Under the pieces are notes generated by a model that saw only the letters and a list, made by a program, of their open reading frames with translations, did not search any database and was not told where the DNA came from. A program made the position numbers and the translations under genes. DNA of 20,477 bases from Candidatus Abyssobacteria bacterium SURF_5 (GTDB taxonomy: Bacteria > Abyssobacteria > SURF-5), in contig QZKU01000124.1 of the NCBI GenBank assembly GCA_003598085.1, positions 1-20,477 of the forward strand, in the 5' to 3' direction. Position 1 is the first letter of the stretch. Each line of letters starts with the position of its first letter. Below, piece after piece: positions 7,686-15,809 of this stretch.

Positions 7686-8461
7686 AGAAACAAACGAACC
7701 TGTCATTTTGATCGCGGGCCTCGCACGGGAAGAGTTTGGATTCGCACGCATCAAGATAGCCGCCGGAAGAAAGAAGATTGCAGAACCCGGGCTTTACCTA
7801 TCCGCTGATTCCGCAGATTTTCACAAATTGAAGACAAAGGCTAATTCGACCACGAATTCGCGCGAATTAGGCGATTTAGTAAAGCAGGCTTTAGGCGCGA
7901 GGCCATACGAAAAACATCAAGCCACTTCCATCACGGACGGATACCGATTTTCAGGATACGGGTTAGGAAGAAGAATATAAAACCATCACTCGCCACGAAC
8001 CCGCGCGAAAACCACGAATCACGAATAAAACATCTTTCCTGCTTGTGATCGAAAACATGTCCCGGACTCGATCCGGGATCGAAAATCCCCAACCGGTTGC
8101 ACCTCTTCCCCATTAAGTCGCTCAGCGCTTAATTTCGCATATCTGATGATACAGATGCGAAGGTTTGACTTTGGATGTTGATGAAATAAATGCGGCTCTT
8201 TACTAGTGTTTTTCTGTTTGGAGAAGATGCATAGAGACGCAAGCCTCTTCAATGTAATGACTTGCAACGAAAAATCGGGCTCTGCCCCTAATTTTTTCCA
8301 AAGCGGCAAATGCATGATCGAGTGCTAACTACTACTCGAGATGCTAACTTTGGAAAACGGCAAAATTCTAATTTCCGCTGAACCAAGACACATGTTTGAG
8401 ATGATCCCATGCCTTTCTGCTGAGCCTGGAGTAGAGTCCGGCGGCGCGCCTTCTGACCAGT
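7686..8461. other. Gene-free stretch with degraded repeat debris
   Basis: I find no credible gene. The segment holds phrases that look like worn dispersed repeats: ATCCGCTGATTCCGCAGATTT (7800-7820 region) and three CCACGAA units at 7850, 7993 and 8012, the first two followed by CGCGCGAA. It also has a small hairpin CCCGGA/TCCGGG (8061-8077) and a bulged hairpin around CGCAT…ATGCG (8138-8161 region). Base composition becomes A+T-richer from about 8100. No terminator was recognised after the GH13 gene. Confidence 0.5.
8294..8357. repeat. Nested inverted repeats
   Basis: Outer arms TTTTCCAAAG (8294-8303) and CTTTGGAAAA (8348-8357) are a perfect 10-bp inverted repeat. Inside, TCGAGT (8318-8323) and ACTCGA (8334-8339) form a second one with a 10-base loop. 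TGCTAACT occurs twice (8323-8330, 8342-8349). Function unknown; it could be a structured RNA segment or the remnant of a small mobile element. Confidence 0.5.
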
Positions 8462-8523
8462 AAGCCCCGAATACACCGCCGCTATTTTTTATTGACTCCA
8501 TTTCGCATCTCTGGTTTAATATA
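8462..8523 (+). promoter_or_regulatory. Sigma70-type promoter, copy 1 of a duplicated block
   Basis: TTGACT (8492-8497), a 17-base spacer, then TTTAAT (8515-8520) running into ATA. A T-rich stretch (CTATTTTTT) directly upstream resembles an UP element. The block 8462-8523 matches 10546-10606 closely, with 19 identical bases across the -35. Transcription would start near 8527 and serve the 159-aa and 384-aa genes. Confidence 0.75.
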
Positions 8524-8537
8524 CGCGACTGGAAAGA

Positions 8538-8554
8538 ACGTTCAAAAGGAACGT
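8538..8554 (+). promoter_or_regulatory. Hairpin/dyad just downstream of promoter copy 1
   Basis: ACGTTC (8538-8543), loop AAAAG, GAACGT (8549-8554): a perfect 6-bp stem beginning about ten bases after the expected transcription start. It could be an operator dyad or an mRNA-stabilising 5' hairpin. A different palindrome, GCACGTGC (10627-10634), sits at a similar distance after promoter copy 2. Confidence 0.4.
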
Positions 8555-8589
8555 GGGCGCATCAACCCTGATGTCTTCGGAGGTAAGAA

Positions 8590-9069
8590 ATGAAATGGCC
8601 ATTGATGACTGAAGAAGAGCTTCACGAATTCGGCATCCAGGTCATACTTCCCTACATTAAAGAAGAAGACGTCACAATAGAATCTGTAAATACAAAGCTC
8701 ACAGTAAAACCTCAGATCATCGGTAGGCGGTGGGATCATCCTGCCTATATTTTTGTTAGGACTGTTTGTTATCCAGGAAAGGCATCTTTAAGTCCAGCCG
8801 AGGCTGAAAGTGCAATTAAATGGGCGGATTATCATGGAGCAATTGCCTTTTTTGCCGCTGTTGAAATAGTTTGCTCAAATTATCCAGACAAATCACCTGT
8901 TTCCGATCCAAGCCACCATTCGCTTCCCATACGCTATGGCGGTTTCTTTGTCTATTATGAAGGGCTTCTCATGATGACCATGTCCCACCGGGTACAGGTT
9001 TTGGGTGATGGTGAAGGTCTTCCGAAACGCGCAAATGTTGGAGAATTTAGAGAAAGGAATAGAAATTGA
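8590..9069 (+). CDS. Hypothetical soluble protein, first gene of a two-gene unit
   Basis: 159 aa, no signal peptide or membrane helix. The layout is a short N-terminal helix (EEELHEFGIQVILPYIKEE), then alternating strands and helices: VNTKLTVKPQII, AYIFVRTVCYP, a helix EAESAIKWADYHG, AIAFFAAVEI and a terminal YGGFFVYYEGL. This order loosely recalls PD-(D/E)xK-type folds, but the catalytic acid-x-Lys is not evident at the expected strand (FVRT), so I assign no activity. The start is certain: GGAGG lies seven bases before ATG 8590. Expression would come from the promoter at 8492-8520. The stop TGA overlaps the next gene's TTG (TTGA), which indicates translational coupling. Confidence 0.72.
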   Translation: MKWPLMTEEELHEFGIQVILPYIKEEDVTIESVNTKLTVKPQIIGRRWDHPAYIFVRTVCYPGKASLSPAEAESAIKWADYHGAIAFFAAVEIVCSNYPDKSPVSDPSHHSLPIRYGGFFVYYEGLLMMTMSHRVQVLGDGEGLPKRANVGEFRERNRN

Positions 9070-10220
9070 TTCCTCCGATTCCTCCCACTCCTGAAGAAGT
9101 AGCTCATATGAAGAAGGTTGTGGGAAAGATTCTTGAGACAGTAGACCTTTCTGACTCTGAACTGGAGAAAGCCGCAATGGCAGTTTTCACAAGGACACAC
9201 CCACAGAAGCTGCTTGATGATCCAAGGGAGCTTCTAAGGATTGCACGACTGGGACAAGTGAAGAAACCCAAAAGGAAACCGGCCCAATCAAGTCCATCGA
9301 GATCAAACTCCACCATTAGGTTAGATCAAAGGGTGACTTGTTGGTATGGAAAGAAAGATCACCTGGAGAAACTGAAGCGCGAGCGGGATATTAGCGATGA
9401 TGTGTATAGCTCGACCATCAAACCCATCTTCAAAGTCGCATCAACCGACGACTTGACTGTCGAGGAAATGGACAAGATCATATCGGAGTTTGACTCGTTA
9501 TTTCCTCCAGCCATTGGTGAAAGGGACGAGGAGAGAGAAGTAGCGCTAGAGGAGCCTGAAAATGGGCAACAGATTGGTGTTGCGTTAGGAGGGAGAAAAG
9601 AAGACGACGATTCCTTTCGCGCATATCTTTTCGAAACTCACGGATGGCATTATAAAATCAAGATAAAGAAAGCTAGGCGATTAGATATGATGATGAAGAG
9701 CAGGGAAATGCCGGAATCTTTCATCTTAGAAGCCTTAAACACCGTAGGTTTCCAGAGGTTATCTCTTCTGCAAAAGAAGAGAGCAATAGAGATTGCGGCC
9801 AACCAAGGATTCTTAGACGCAGCTCATTTTATTGCCGGTTCCACATCTATAAATCTTTTTAATTATGGCCACTGGATAGTATATGCTGTATTTCTGTTGG
9901 CGGCAATTGTGAATGTAATTGTAGCTCGTGATCATTTTAGGGCTGAAAGGTCACTGTTAGGTATCTTGGCTATCTTCTCTATCTTTATTCTGCCGAGGGT
10001 CGCGTTAGCCTTTGTTCTGCTCGCAGGTCGCCGGCAAAATGTAAGCCTGAACATGCCGCCCTTTCTTCGCAATATATATCCCAAAACTATGCGAAGTTAT
10101 GGAGGTGACTTACTATCCGGACTCTTCATCGGCTTTAATCGGAAAAAGCTTGCAAGAGAGGCTATGTGGCTCGCCATCAGCCTTGTGCCTGTTGTTGCCT
10201 TTCTTTATTACAATGGCTAG
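9066..10220 (+). CDS. Hypothetical membrane protein with GemA/DUF1018-like segment
   Basis: 384 aa from TTG 9066, which has AAGGA seven bases upstream and overlaps the preceding stop; ATG 9108 is the next choice. Residues 1-60 are helical and charged, 65-85 are basic and Ser-rich. Residues about 95-146 (KKDHLEKLKRERDISDDVYS… STDDLTVEEMDKIISEFDSL) resemble the pattern of the Mu gp16/GemA (DUF1018) family; this is a by-eye resemblance. Residues 150-185 are acidic. Three hydrophobic helices follow at about 270-287, 296-320 and 366-382, so the large N-terminal part would face the cytoplasm. No enzyme motif is visible. The cytoplasmic sensor plus membrane end resembles membrane effectors of defence modules, and the neighbours fit, but this is inference. 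Confidence 0.7.
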   Translation: MIPPIPPTPEEVAHMKKVVGKILETVDLSDSELEKAAMAVFTRTHPQKLLDDPRELLRIARLGQVKKPKRKPAQSSPSRSNSTIRLDQRVTCWYGKKDHLEKLKRERDISDDVYSSTIKPIFKVASTDDLTVEEMDKIISEFDSLFPPAIGERDEEREVALEEPENGQQIGVALGGRKEDDDSFRAYLFETHGWHYKIKIKKARRLDMMMKSREMPESFILEALNTVGFQRLSLLQKKRAIEIAANQGFLDAAHFIAGSTSINLFNYGHWIVYAVFLLAAIVNVIVARDHFRAERSLLGILAIFSIFILPRVALAFVLLAGRRQNVSLNMPPFLRNIYPKTMRSYGGDLLSGLFIGFNRKKLAREAMWLAISLVPVVAFLYYNG

Positions 10221-10545
10221 TGCCAAGGGCTCTGTTTCTTGGGAAGATTCAGACTTGAAGAGATAAATATCAAGAACAGTTGAAGGTTGGCTCCACCATT
10301 CTATCAGCCAGTCTCTCCTGAAGAGGAATCACTAAAATCCTGATGAGGCAAAAAGTGGTCATATCCAGACAATCCGAACGTGACAAAAACTGCATTTATC
10401 ATCGAGAAAGCAGTAGGAAAAAAATAAACCCCTTAAGGCAAGGTAGTGTTTCTGGTCGACTTTCCCGGAATTGCCATCAGCGGTGGTTTCCTGCTGTCCC
10501 ACGGAAACGCCGGTGCATCATTTCATCGATTGCCTCCTGGCTTGG
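10221..10545. other. Gene-free A+T-rich spacer
   Basis: No supported gene. A weak dyad CCAAG/CTTGG follows the upstream stop but lacks a T-run. A hairpin GTTTCC/GGAAAC lies near 10486-10508. The 106-codon frame across this region has no ribosome-binding site and runs straight through the promoter, so I do not count it. Confidence 0.5.
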
Positions 10546-10606
10546 AAGCCCCTATACACTACTGCTATTTTTTATTGACTCCGCCTCGCATTTCTGTTTT
10601 AATATA
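10546..10606 (+). promoter_or_regulatory. Sigma70-type promoter, copy 2, for the restriction-modification operon
   Basis: TTGACT (10575-10580), 17 bases, TTTAAT (10598-10603), then ATA. The upstream GCTATTTTTTATTGACTCC is identical over 19 bases to copy 1, and TCGCAT-TCTG-TTTAATATA is shared apart from single differences. Transcription would begin near 10610, about 100 bases before the leader ORF and 170 before the GIY-YIG gene. Confidence 0.75.
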
Positions 10607-10707
10607 GCCTACCGGGAGGGACATGGGCACGTGCATTTTTTTCCTCTCCTGCCTTTACCATAGAACATGCCCTTTTCGCTTTTGTATCACATAAAAGGGA
10701 ACACCTT

Positions 10708-10785
10708 ATGCCGAAAAACTCGCGGCGCTGGAGGTTTGAAGAAGTCGTACCATACCAGGCATTTTCCGGAGACGTGCAGCAATGA
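10708..10785 (+). CDS. 25-codon leader ORF overlapping the GIY-YIG gene
   Basis: Begins MPKNSRRWRFEEVVPY and ends SGDVQQ. AAAAGGGA lies seven bases before ATG 10708, a better ribosome site than most in this window. The stop TGA (10783-10785) overlaps the next ATG (10782-10784) as ATGA. It is the first reading frame after promoter copy 2. It may be a translated leader that couples to the next gene, a small regulatory or modulator protein, or the last piece of a lost gene. No family recognised. Confidence 0.5.
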   Translation: MPKNSRRWRFEEVVPYQAFSGDVQQ

Positions 10786-11681
10786 ATAAAGCTGCCCCTT
10801 TTTCACTCCGCATATTTGTGGCAGGTGGCGACCCAGACGGGTTACGACTAGTCGAACGTTCCAACTGGACGGGTAAGGCGATAATATTCCCCCGTGCGTT
10901 GTATCCCGAAGTGCGTGGTCGGGACGAGTTCCAACAAACCGGGGTATATCTCTTGCTTGGTCCGCGTATGCATGGCGAAGGTGAGATGCTCTACATCGGC
11001 GAGGGTGATCCGGTTAGACCACGTCTTGATGAGCACTTCGCAAGAAAAGACTTCTGGACACGAGCCGTCTTCTTTGTCGCCGGGCCGGGTAACCTCAATA
11101 AAGCACATATCGAGTTCTTGGAATCTCAGTTGGTCAGACTCGCCAAGGCGGCAAAGCGGATGCCACTCGAGAATTCCAACAGCCCTTCCGAGCCTACTCT
11201 CTCCGAAGCCGACCGGGCCGACATGGAGGTTTTTCTTCAGAATATTCTAGGCATCTTGCCGGTGCTCGGAATTCACGCCTTTGAGCAAACAACGCTGGAT
11301 CTGAACTCGAAAATGGATAAGACTCTACTTCACTGCGCCGGGCGAGGCATAGAGGCGACGGGGTATGACACACCCAAAGGATTTCTAGTATTGTCCGGGT
11401 CGTTTGCCGCCATGAAGGAAGTGCCGTCTCTCAAGAAGTATTTCCCGAATGTGTGCGAAGTGCGCGAAGACTTGATCTCGAATGGTGTACTGGTGGCGCA
11501 GGGAGATAAGTATTACTTTACGCAGGATTATACATTCAGCTCCCCGTCGCTGGCGTCGTCGGTCGTGCTTGCTCGATCCTCGAACGGTCGCACTGACTGG
11601 AAGGATGCCACCGGGACGACGCTGAAAGAGACCCAAGAGAGTCTAGCCGCGATTGTGCCGGATTGGGACGAGGAAAAATGA
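10782..11681 (+). CDS. GIY-YIG nuclease-family protein with C-terminal DUF4357
   Basis: 299 aa. Residues 53-120 carry the GIY-YIG core: TGVYLLLG (GVY 54-56), MLYIGEG (YIG 71-73), R81 and H85 in PRLDEHF, and the metal-binding Glu in FLESQL (E114). Residues about 198-285 match DUF4357 (GFLVLSGSFAA; YYFTQDYTFSSPSLASSVVLARSSNGRTDWK), a domain commonly found behind such nucleases and beside type I restriction genes. A weak GGAG lies 10 bases upstream. It overlaps the leader ORF by four bases and the following short ORF by four. The likely role is an accessory DNA nuclease, or DNA-end recognition, within the restriction operon. Whether it cleaves DNA is not shown by sequence. Confidence 0.85.
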   Translation: MNKAAPFSLRIFVAGGDPDGLRLVERSNWTGKAIIFPRALYPEVRGRDEFQQTGVYLLLGPRMHGEGEMLYIGEGDPVRPRLDEHFARKDFWTRAVFFVAGPGNLNKAHIEFLESQLVRLAKAAKRMPLENSNSPSEPTLSEADRADMEVFLQNILGILPVLGIHAFEQTTLDLNSKMDKTLLHCAGRGIEATGYDTPKGFLVLSGSFAAMKEVPSLKKYFPNVCEVREDLISNGVLVAQGDKYYFTQDYTFSSPSLASSVVLARSSNGRTDWKDATGTTLKETQESLAAIVPDWDEEK

Positions 11682-11854
11682 ACGAAGCTGAAACCAGAGC
11701 CGAATTTATTTATGGTCTTCTGCAACCAATTGCTCAAGCGGAATCAGCAGTGCGTGCCGGATTGTGTATGTTATGGACTGTTATTGAACGGCTCAACGGA
11801 AGGAGCATGAATGGCGAAGGTAAACAATGGCGCGAATCTCGGCTTCGAGAATGA
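11678..11854 (+). CDS. Short ORF with HsdR-like N-terminal motif, possible remnant
   Basis: 58 aa. It starts [26 protein letters not shown] is the hallmark opening of EcoEI-like HsdR subunits, in which it continues with a P-x-L…GW region; here the similarity stops after about ten residues. The start has GAGGAA just upstream and overlaps the GIY-YIG stop as ATGA. The 3' end overlaps hsdM by 44 bases in another frame. The operon has a complete EcoR124-type hsdR further down, so this may be what is left of a second restriction subunit after a deletion, or a translated coupling ORF that carries ribosomes to hsdM. Chance resemblance is possible. Confidence 0.4.
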   Translation: MNEAETRAEFIYGLLQPIAQAESAVRAGLCMLWTVIERLNGRSMNGEGKQWRESRLRE

Positions 11855-13400
11855 ACTCTGGAAGGCTGCCGATGCGCTGCGCTCGAATATGGATGCCGCC
11901 GAATATAAGCATGTTGTGCTCGGCCTGATTTTCCTCAAGTACATATCCGACGCATTCGAAGAGCAGCACGCGAAGCTGGAGGCGCAGCGTAAACAGGGAG
12001 CCGACCCGGAAGACCCGGACGAATACCGAGCAGGCAACATCTTTTGGGTGCCGAAAGAAGCTCGCTGGTCCGTGTTCAAAGCAAACGCGAAGCAGCCGAC
12101 CATCGGTAAAATCCTGGACGAAGCCATGGTCGCCATCGAGTGCGACAACTCCTCTCTCAAGGGAGTGCTTCCAAAAGAATACGCTCACCCGCGTCTCGAC
12201 AAGCAGCGGCTTGGTCAGCTAATCGACCTTGTCGGGAAGATCGGCCTCGGCGATAGAGAGAGCCGGACAAAGGATATCCTGGGCGGCGTATACGAGTATT
12301 TCCTGTCACAGTTTGCGAGCGCCGAAGGCAAAAAGGGCGGCCAGTTCTATACGCCGCGTTCTGTAGTTCGCGTCTTGGTCGAAATGCTGGCTCCTTATAA
12401 CGGGCGCGTGTATGATCCCTGCTGCGGCTCTGGCGGCATGTTCGTTCAGTCGGTCGAATTTGTGAAGGCTCATTCATCTGGCAACGGTAACGGCGGCAAA
12501 CGCAAAGGCGATGTAAGCATCTTCGGCCAGGAGTCGAACCATACCACCTGGCGGCTGGCGAAGATGAATCTTGCCATTCGAGGTATTGACGGCAATCTCG
12601 GCAAAGAGCATGCCGATATTTTTCATCATGATCTTCACCCTGACCTCAAGGCTGACTACGTCCTCGCCAATCCGCCTTTCAATGACAGCGACTGGCGCGG
12701 AGACCTTCTCAAGGACGACAAACGCTGGAAGTATGGGATTCCGCCAGCGGGAAACGCCAACTTCGCCTGGGTACAGCACTTCATCTATCATCTCGCTCCG
12801 ACCGGACTCGCCGGTTTCGTGCTCGCGAATGGCTCCATGTCCTCAAACCAATCGAATGAAGGCGAAATCAGAAAGAACATCATAGAGGCTGACCTAGTGG
12901 ATAGCATGGTGGCACTGCCGGGACAACTTTTCTATTCAACGCAGATTCCTGTCTGCCTGTGGTTCCTCACTCGCGAGAAGAAGAACAGCCGCTTCCGTGA
13001 CCGGCGCGGAGAGACACTGTTCATCGACGCGCGAAAGCTCGGCACGATGATTGACCGTGTCCACCGTGAACTTACGGGCGAGGACATTCAGAAGGTGGCT
13101 GGCACATACCATGCGTGGCGAGGAGACAAGATTCCCGATGGTAGGGGCGGGTTTGAAACCCGCCCGTATGAGGACGTTCCAGGCTTCTGCAAATCAGCCA
13201 CACTCGATGATATCCGGCAGTACAACCACATCCTCACGCCAGGACGGTATGTCGGCGCAGCCGAAGCCGAAGACAGTGGCGACCCGTTCGAAGAAAAGAT
13301 GGAGCGGTTAACCGCGGCTCTTCGCGGACAGATGGAACAGTCCACCAAGCTCGATAAACTCATATGGGCGAATCTGGAGGATATCGGGCATGGCGGGTAA
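11811..13400 (+). CDS. hsdM: Type I restriction-modification system DNA adenine methyltransferase subunit HsdM
   Basis: 529 aa, full length. It transfers methyl from S-adenosylmethionine to N6 of adenine when assembled as M2S1. The N-terminal HsdM_N helical domain ([39 protein letters not shown]) is followed by the N6_Mtase domain with SAM motif DPCCGSGG (D202-G209) and catalytic NPPF (N287-F290), then the usual WRG…[11 protein letters not shown] end region. GGAAGGAG lies five bases before ATG 11811. In that end region the residues 444-452 (GRGGFETRP) are encoded by a REP-like palindrome inserted in frame; relatives normally run almost directly from WRGx to YEDVPGF. Overlaps hsdS by 11 bases. 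The insertion lies after the catalytic core, so activity may be kept. Confidence 0.96.
   Translation: MAKVNNGANLGFENELWKAADALRSNMDAAEYKHVVLGLIFLKYISDAFEEQHAKLEAQRKQGADPEDPDEYRAGNIFWVPKEARWSVFKANAKQPTIGKILDEAMVAIECDNSSLKGVLPKEYAHPRLDKQRLGQLIDLVGKIGLGDRESRTKDILGGVYEYFLSQFASAEGKKGGQFYTPRSVVRVLVEMLAPYNGRVYDPCCGSGGMFVQSVEFVKAHSSGNGNGGKRKGDVSIFGQESNHTTWRLAKMNLAIRGIDGNLGKEHADIFHHDLHPDLKADYVLANPPFNDSDWRGDLLKDDKRWKYGIPPAGNANFAWVQHFIYHLAPTGLAGFVLANGSMSSNQSNEGEIRKNIIEADLVDSMVALPGQLFYSTQIPVCLWFLTREKKNSRFRDRRGETLFIDARKLGTMIDRVHRELTGEDIQKVAGTYHAWRGDKIPDGRGGFETRPYEDVPGFCKSATLDDIRQYNHILTPGRYVGAAEAEDSGDPFEEKMERLTAALRGQMEQSTKLDKLIWANLEDIGHGG
13141..13165 (+). repeat. REP-like palindrome, copy 2, inside hsdM
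   Basis: The head GTAGGGGCGG (13141-13150) and tail CCGCCC (13160-13165) are the same as in the intergenic copy at 5976-6001. The arms GGGCGGGTTT (13145-13154) and AAACCCGCCC (13156-13165) pair perfectly over 10 bp around a single G. Read in frame it gives GRGGFETRP within HsdM. Confidence 0.75.
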
Positions 13401-14682
13401 TTGGAGATACGTGAAACTCGAAGATATTGCAGCCGATAAGGACCGCCCTTTTGCAATGGGACCATTTGGTTCCAATATCAGAGCCGTGAACTATCGTGAA
13501 TCAGGAATTCCAGTGATACGTGGCATAAATCTCGGCAAACCCGGAGAGCCTCGATTTGAGTCCGACGATTTTACCTTCTTGACAGAGGCGAAAGCAAACG
13601 AACTCAGCAGTTCATCTGCTTATCCCAAGGATGTCGTTTTTGTCGCTCAAGGCACTGTCGGAAAAGTGGGCATAGTCCCGAGCGATACTCCTTACGAACA
13701 ATTCATCCTGTCGCAAAATCTTATGAAAGTAACTCTAAATGAAGATGTGGCCGATCCTCTTTTTGTTTTCTACTATTTTCGTTCAAGAGAAGGGCAGCAC
13801 GAGATACTTTCATATGTGAATCCAACGGGTGTTCCCTGTATCAGTAAGCCGCTGACTTCGCTCCGGCAATTCAAGGTGCGGTTACCTAGCGATGTCAAAG
13901 AACAAAAAGCCATTGCATGCATCCTCGGCGCATTGGACGACAAGATCGAGTTTAACCGGCGGATGAATCAGACGCTGGAGGCAATAACACGCACCATCTT
14001 CGAGAGCTGGTTTGTTGCCTTTGACCCGGTTATATCCAAGGCCGGTAAGCAGTCACCAAGCGGAATGACTCCGGAGGTTGCGGATTGCTTTCCTGACGCA
14101 TTTATTAATTTGGAAAGTGGATCAATGCCTATGGGATGGCAAATGCATCAACTCAATGAGGTGTGCGAGTTTGCCTATGGAAAAGCATTGAAAGCGTCAG
14201 ATCGAGTCTCTGGGCATATTGCCGTTATGGGGTCGAATGGTCAAGTTGGCTGGCATAATGAGGCTCTCGTGGCCGGCCCTGGAGTGGTCGTGGGACGCAA
14301 GGGGAATCCCGGAATTGTCACATGGGTCCACCGCGATTTTTATCCCATTGATACGACATTCTATGTAGTCCCTACAATGAAAGACATGCCGTTAACTTTC
14401 TTGTACGAGGCGATTAAGAAACTCAATTTGCCCAAACTCAGCTCAGACTCGGCTGTGCCTGGGCTGAATAGAAACTTTGCTTATATGTCTCGTATCGTCG
14501 TACCAACAACAGATGTCCTAAGGGCATTTGACCGACAGGCTACTCCACTGTACCAGCGACGTTTCATTGCCGATGAGCAGACCCATTTGCTGATCGAGAT
14601 ACGAGATGCTCTGTTGCCTCAGCTAATTGATGGATTAATCGGACTTGAAAAAGCTGAACAGATCGTTGGGAGATGCACCTGA
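13390..14682 (+). CDS. hsdS: Type I restriction-modification specificity subunit HsdS
   Basis: 430 aa, full length. It recognises the bipartite DNA target and holds the two HsdM and two HsdR subunits together. The N-terminal target recognition domain spans about residues 4-165 ([10 protein letters not shown]…, [15 protein letters not shown]). A conserved helical spacer starts at E171 ([27 protein letters not shown]) and ends near [11 protein letters not shown]. The second recognition domain runs about 240-380, with [12 protein letters not shown] and a C-terminal helical conserved region ([18 protein letters not shown]). The distance between recognition half-sites is set by the spacer helix; the target sequence cannot be read from here. 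Starts inside the end of hsdM; no internal repeat or truncation was seen. Confidence 0.95.
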   Translation: MAGNWRYVKLEDIAADKDRPFAMGPFGSNIRAVNYRESGIPVIRGINLGKPGEPRFESDDFTFLTEAKANELSSSSAYPKDVVFVAQGTVGKVGIVPSDTPYEQFILSQNLMKVTLNEDVADPLFVFYYFRSREGQHEILSYVNPTGVPCISKPLTSLRQFKVRLPSDVKEQKAIACILGALDDKIEFNRRMNQTLEAITRTIFESWFVAFDPVISKAGKQSPSGMTPEVADCFPDAFINLESGSMPMGWQMHQLNEVCEFAYGKALKASDRVSGHIAVMGSNGQVGWHNEALVAGPGVVVGRKGNPGIVTWVHRDFYPIDTTFYVVPTMKDMPLTFLYEAIKKLNLPKLSSDSAVPGLNRNFAYMSRIVVPTTDVLRAFDRQATPLYQRRFIADEQTHLLIEIRDALLPQLIDGLIGLEKAEQIVGRCT

Positions 14683-15809
14683 TGTCAACTGCATTAGACT
14701 CAATAGCCCCCCATTTTCGCCGAGTTGCGGACCGTTGGCCTGACGCGCAGACCTTGAGCAACCACTACCAAGCGGTGGTCGCGAGTTACCAAGGAAACCA
14801 GCATGGTCTCGTCGAAACGGTCAAATCCTTTGTTGAGTCTGTCTGTCTTACCATACTCGGCGAATACGGCATGCCGATGCCATCTTCTGACGCATCGATG
14901 ACCATGATGCTTGTGGAGGCGCTCCGTCTTCTTGGTCTGCAGAACACGCGCGGCGCAAGTAAGCTTGATAGAATCCTTTCAGCTCACAATCGGTTAGCGG
15001 ACGCTCTCAGTGAAATGCGGAATGTAAATGGTCCCATTGCTCATGGGAAGGATGGGTTTCTCGATTCACTAACGCAAAACCATGTGCGCACCTATCTTTT
15101 GACTGCGGATACCCTTCTCTCGCTCCTTTTAGCAGCGTTTGAAGGCACTGAGCCTGATCTCCAATTCACCCGCGAGCCATACGAGCGATTTAATCATCTA
15201 CATAACCGCGTTGACAGCTCAGTGACCGTCAACTCAGCAATCGAGTATGAAGATGACTCGCCGGTCTTAGTTATATCGATGAAGACTGGTGGGCTTCCCG
15301 ATGGCATTGAGTTGCGGATAGAGCCGAGTCGGCTGCTATACGCCATAGACCGCACCGCATACATCGAAATCCTTGCCGCATCTACCGTCCAAGCCGCTGC
15401 ATCGGCCACTGCAGGGCGAAAGGCGGAGGAGATGCTCGTTGTTTCTTCGCCGGGGCCAATCGAGGAGGAGCCAGCTTCTGAAGTCAACCGCACCTACACG
15501 GGATACCTGTCGCCACTAACGGAGGAATTGCGCCGTTACGTGATTTCGCTCGATCTGTCCGCAACCACGCCATTGCCTTCTGGTGTGAGCATCATTGAGT
15601 CAGTATTGGGAACAGCAGAGGCCAACATGGGTACCGACTGGAAAGAGCGGGAATCGCTACAGGCGCGGATGAAAGTTGCATTTCGCCGCACACTTACTCA
15701 GTTTGGAATTCCAGAGGGTAAGGCAAAGGAGGGCGCAGAACATTTAGTCGCATGGTTCAAGATTCAGGCGATCGGTCTGCCCAATGGTGAGGGGGACTCT
15801 GCTCGGTGA
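14682..15809 (+). CDS. Abi_C-type abortive infection protein with HsdR-like C-terminal segment
   Basis: 375 aa from ATG 14682, chosen because GGGAG lies nine bases upstream and it touches the hsdS stop as TGATG; ATG 14673 is the alternative. Residues 1-150 are helical and include the Abi_C signature [14 protein letters not shown] (R113, N114, H121, G122), related to the RN…H motif of HEPN-fold RNases. A variable middle follows. Residues 319-347 ([20 protein letters not shown]…GIPEGK) align with HsdR 1010-1038 in the pattern DWxxRExxxAxMxV, R-x-L, G-x-P, K. The inferred role is a second-line, possibly RNA-cleaving, function linked to the restriction complex. Overlaps hsdR as GTGA. A complete, intact frame. 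Confidence 0.8.
   Translation: MSTALDSIAPHFRRVADRWPDAQTLSNHYQAVVASYQGNQHGLVETVKSFVESVCLTILGEYGMPMPSSDASMTMMLVEALRLLGLQNTRGASKLDRILSAHNRLADALSEMRNVNGPIAHGKDGFLDSLTQNHVRTYLLTADTLLSLLLAAFEGTEPDLQFTREPYERFNHLHNRVDSSVTVNSAIEYEDDSPVLVISMKTGGLPDGIELRIEPSRLLYAIDRTAYIEILAASTVQAAASATAGRKAEEMLVVSSPGPIEEEPASEVNRTYTGYLSPLTEELRRYVISLDLSATTPLPSGVSIIESVLGTAEANMGTDWKERESLQARMKVAFRRTLTQFGIPEGKAKEGAEHLVAWFKIQAIGLPNGEGDSAR

Noticed and set aside
7531-7980. 149-codon frame running from the GH13 end into the spacer
   Set aside because: Starts out of frame inside GH13, has no ribosome site and continues through repeat-like debris.
7981-8030. CRISPR-like array from CCACGAA units
   Set aside because: Only three short unevenly spaced units with no constant repeat length or spacers.
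8462-10606. attL/attR of an integrative element
   Set aside because: The repeats are promoter-like and no integrase or tRNA lies between them; kept only as an alternative reading.
10343-10663. 106-codon frame between the two units
   Set aside because: No ribosome site, composition unlike a protein, and it crosses promoter copy 2.
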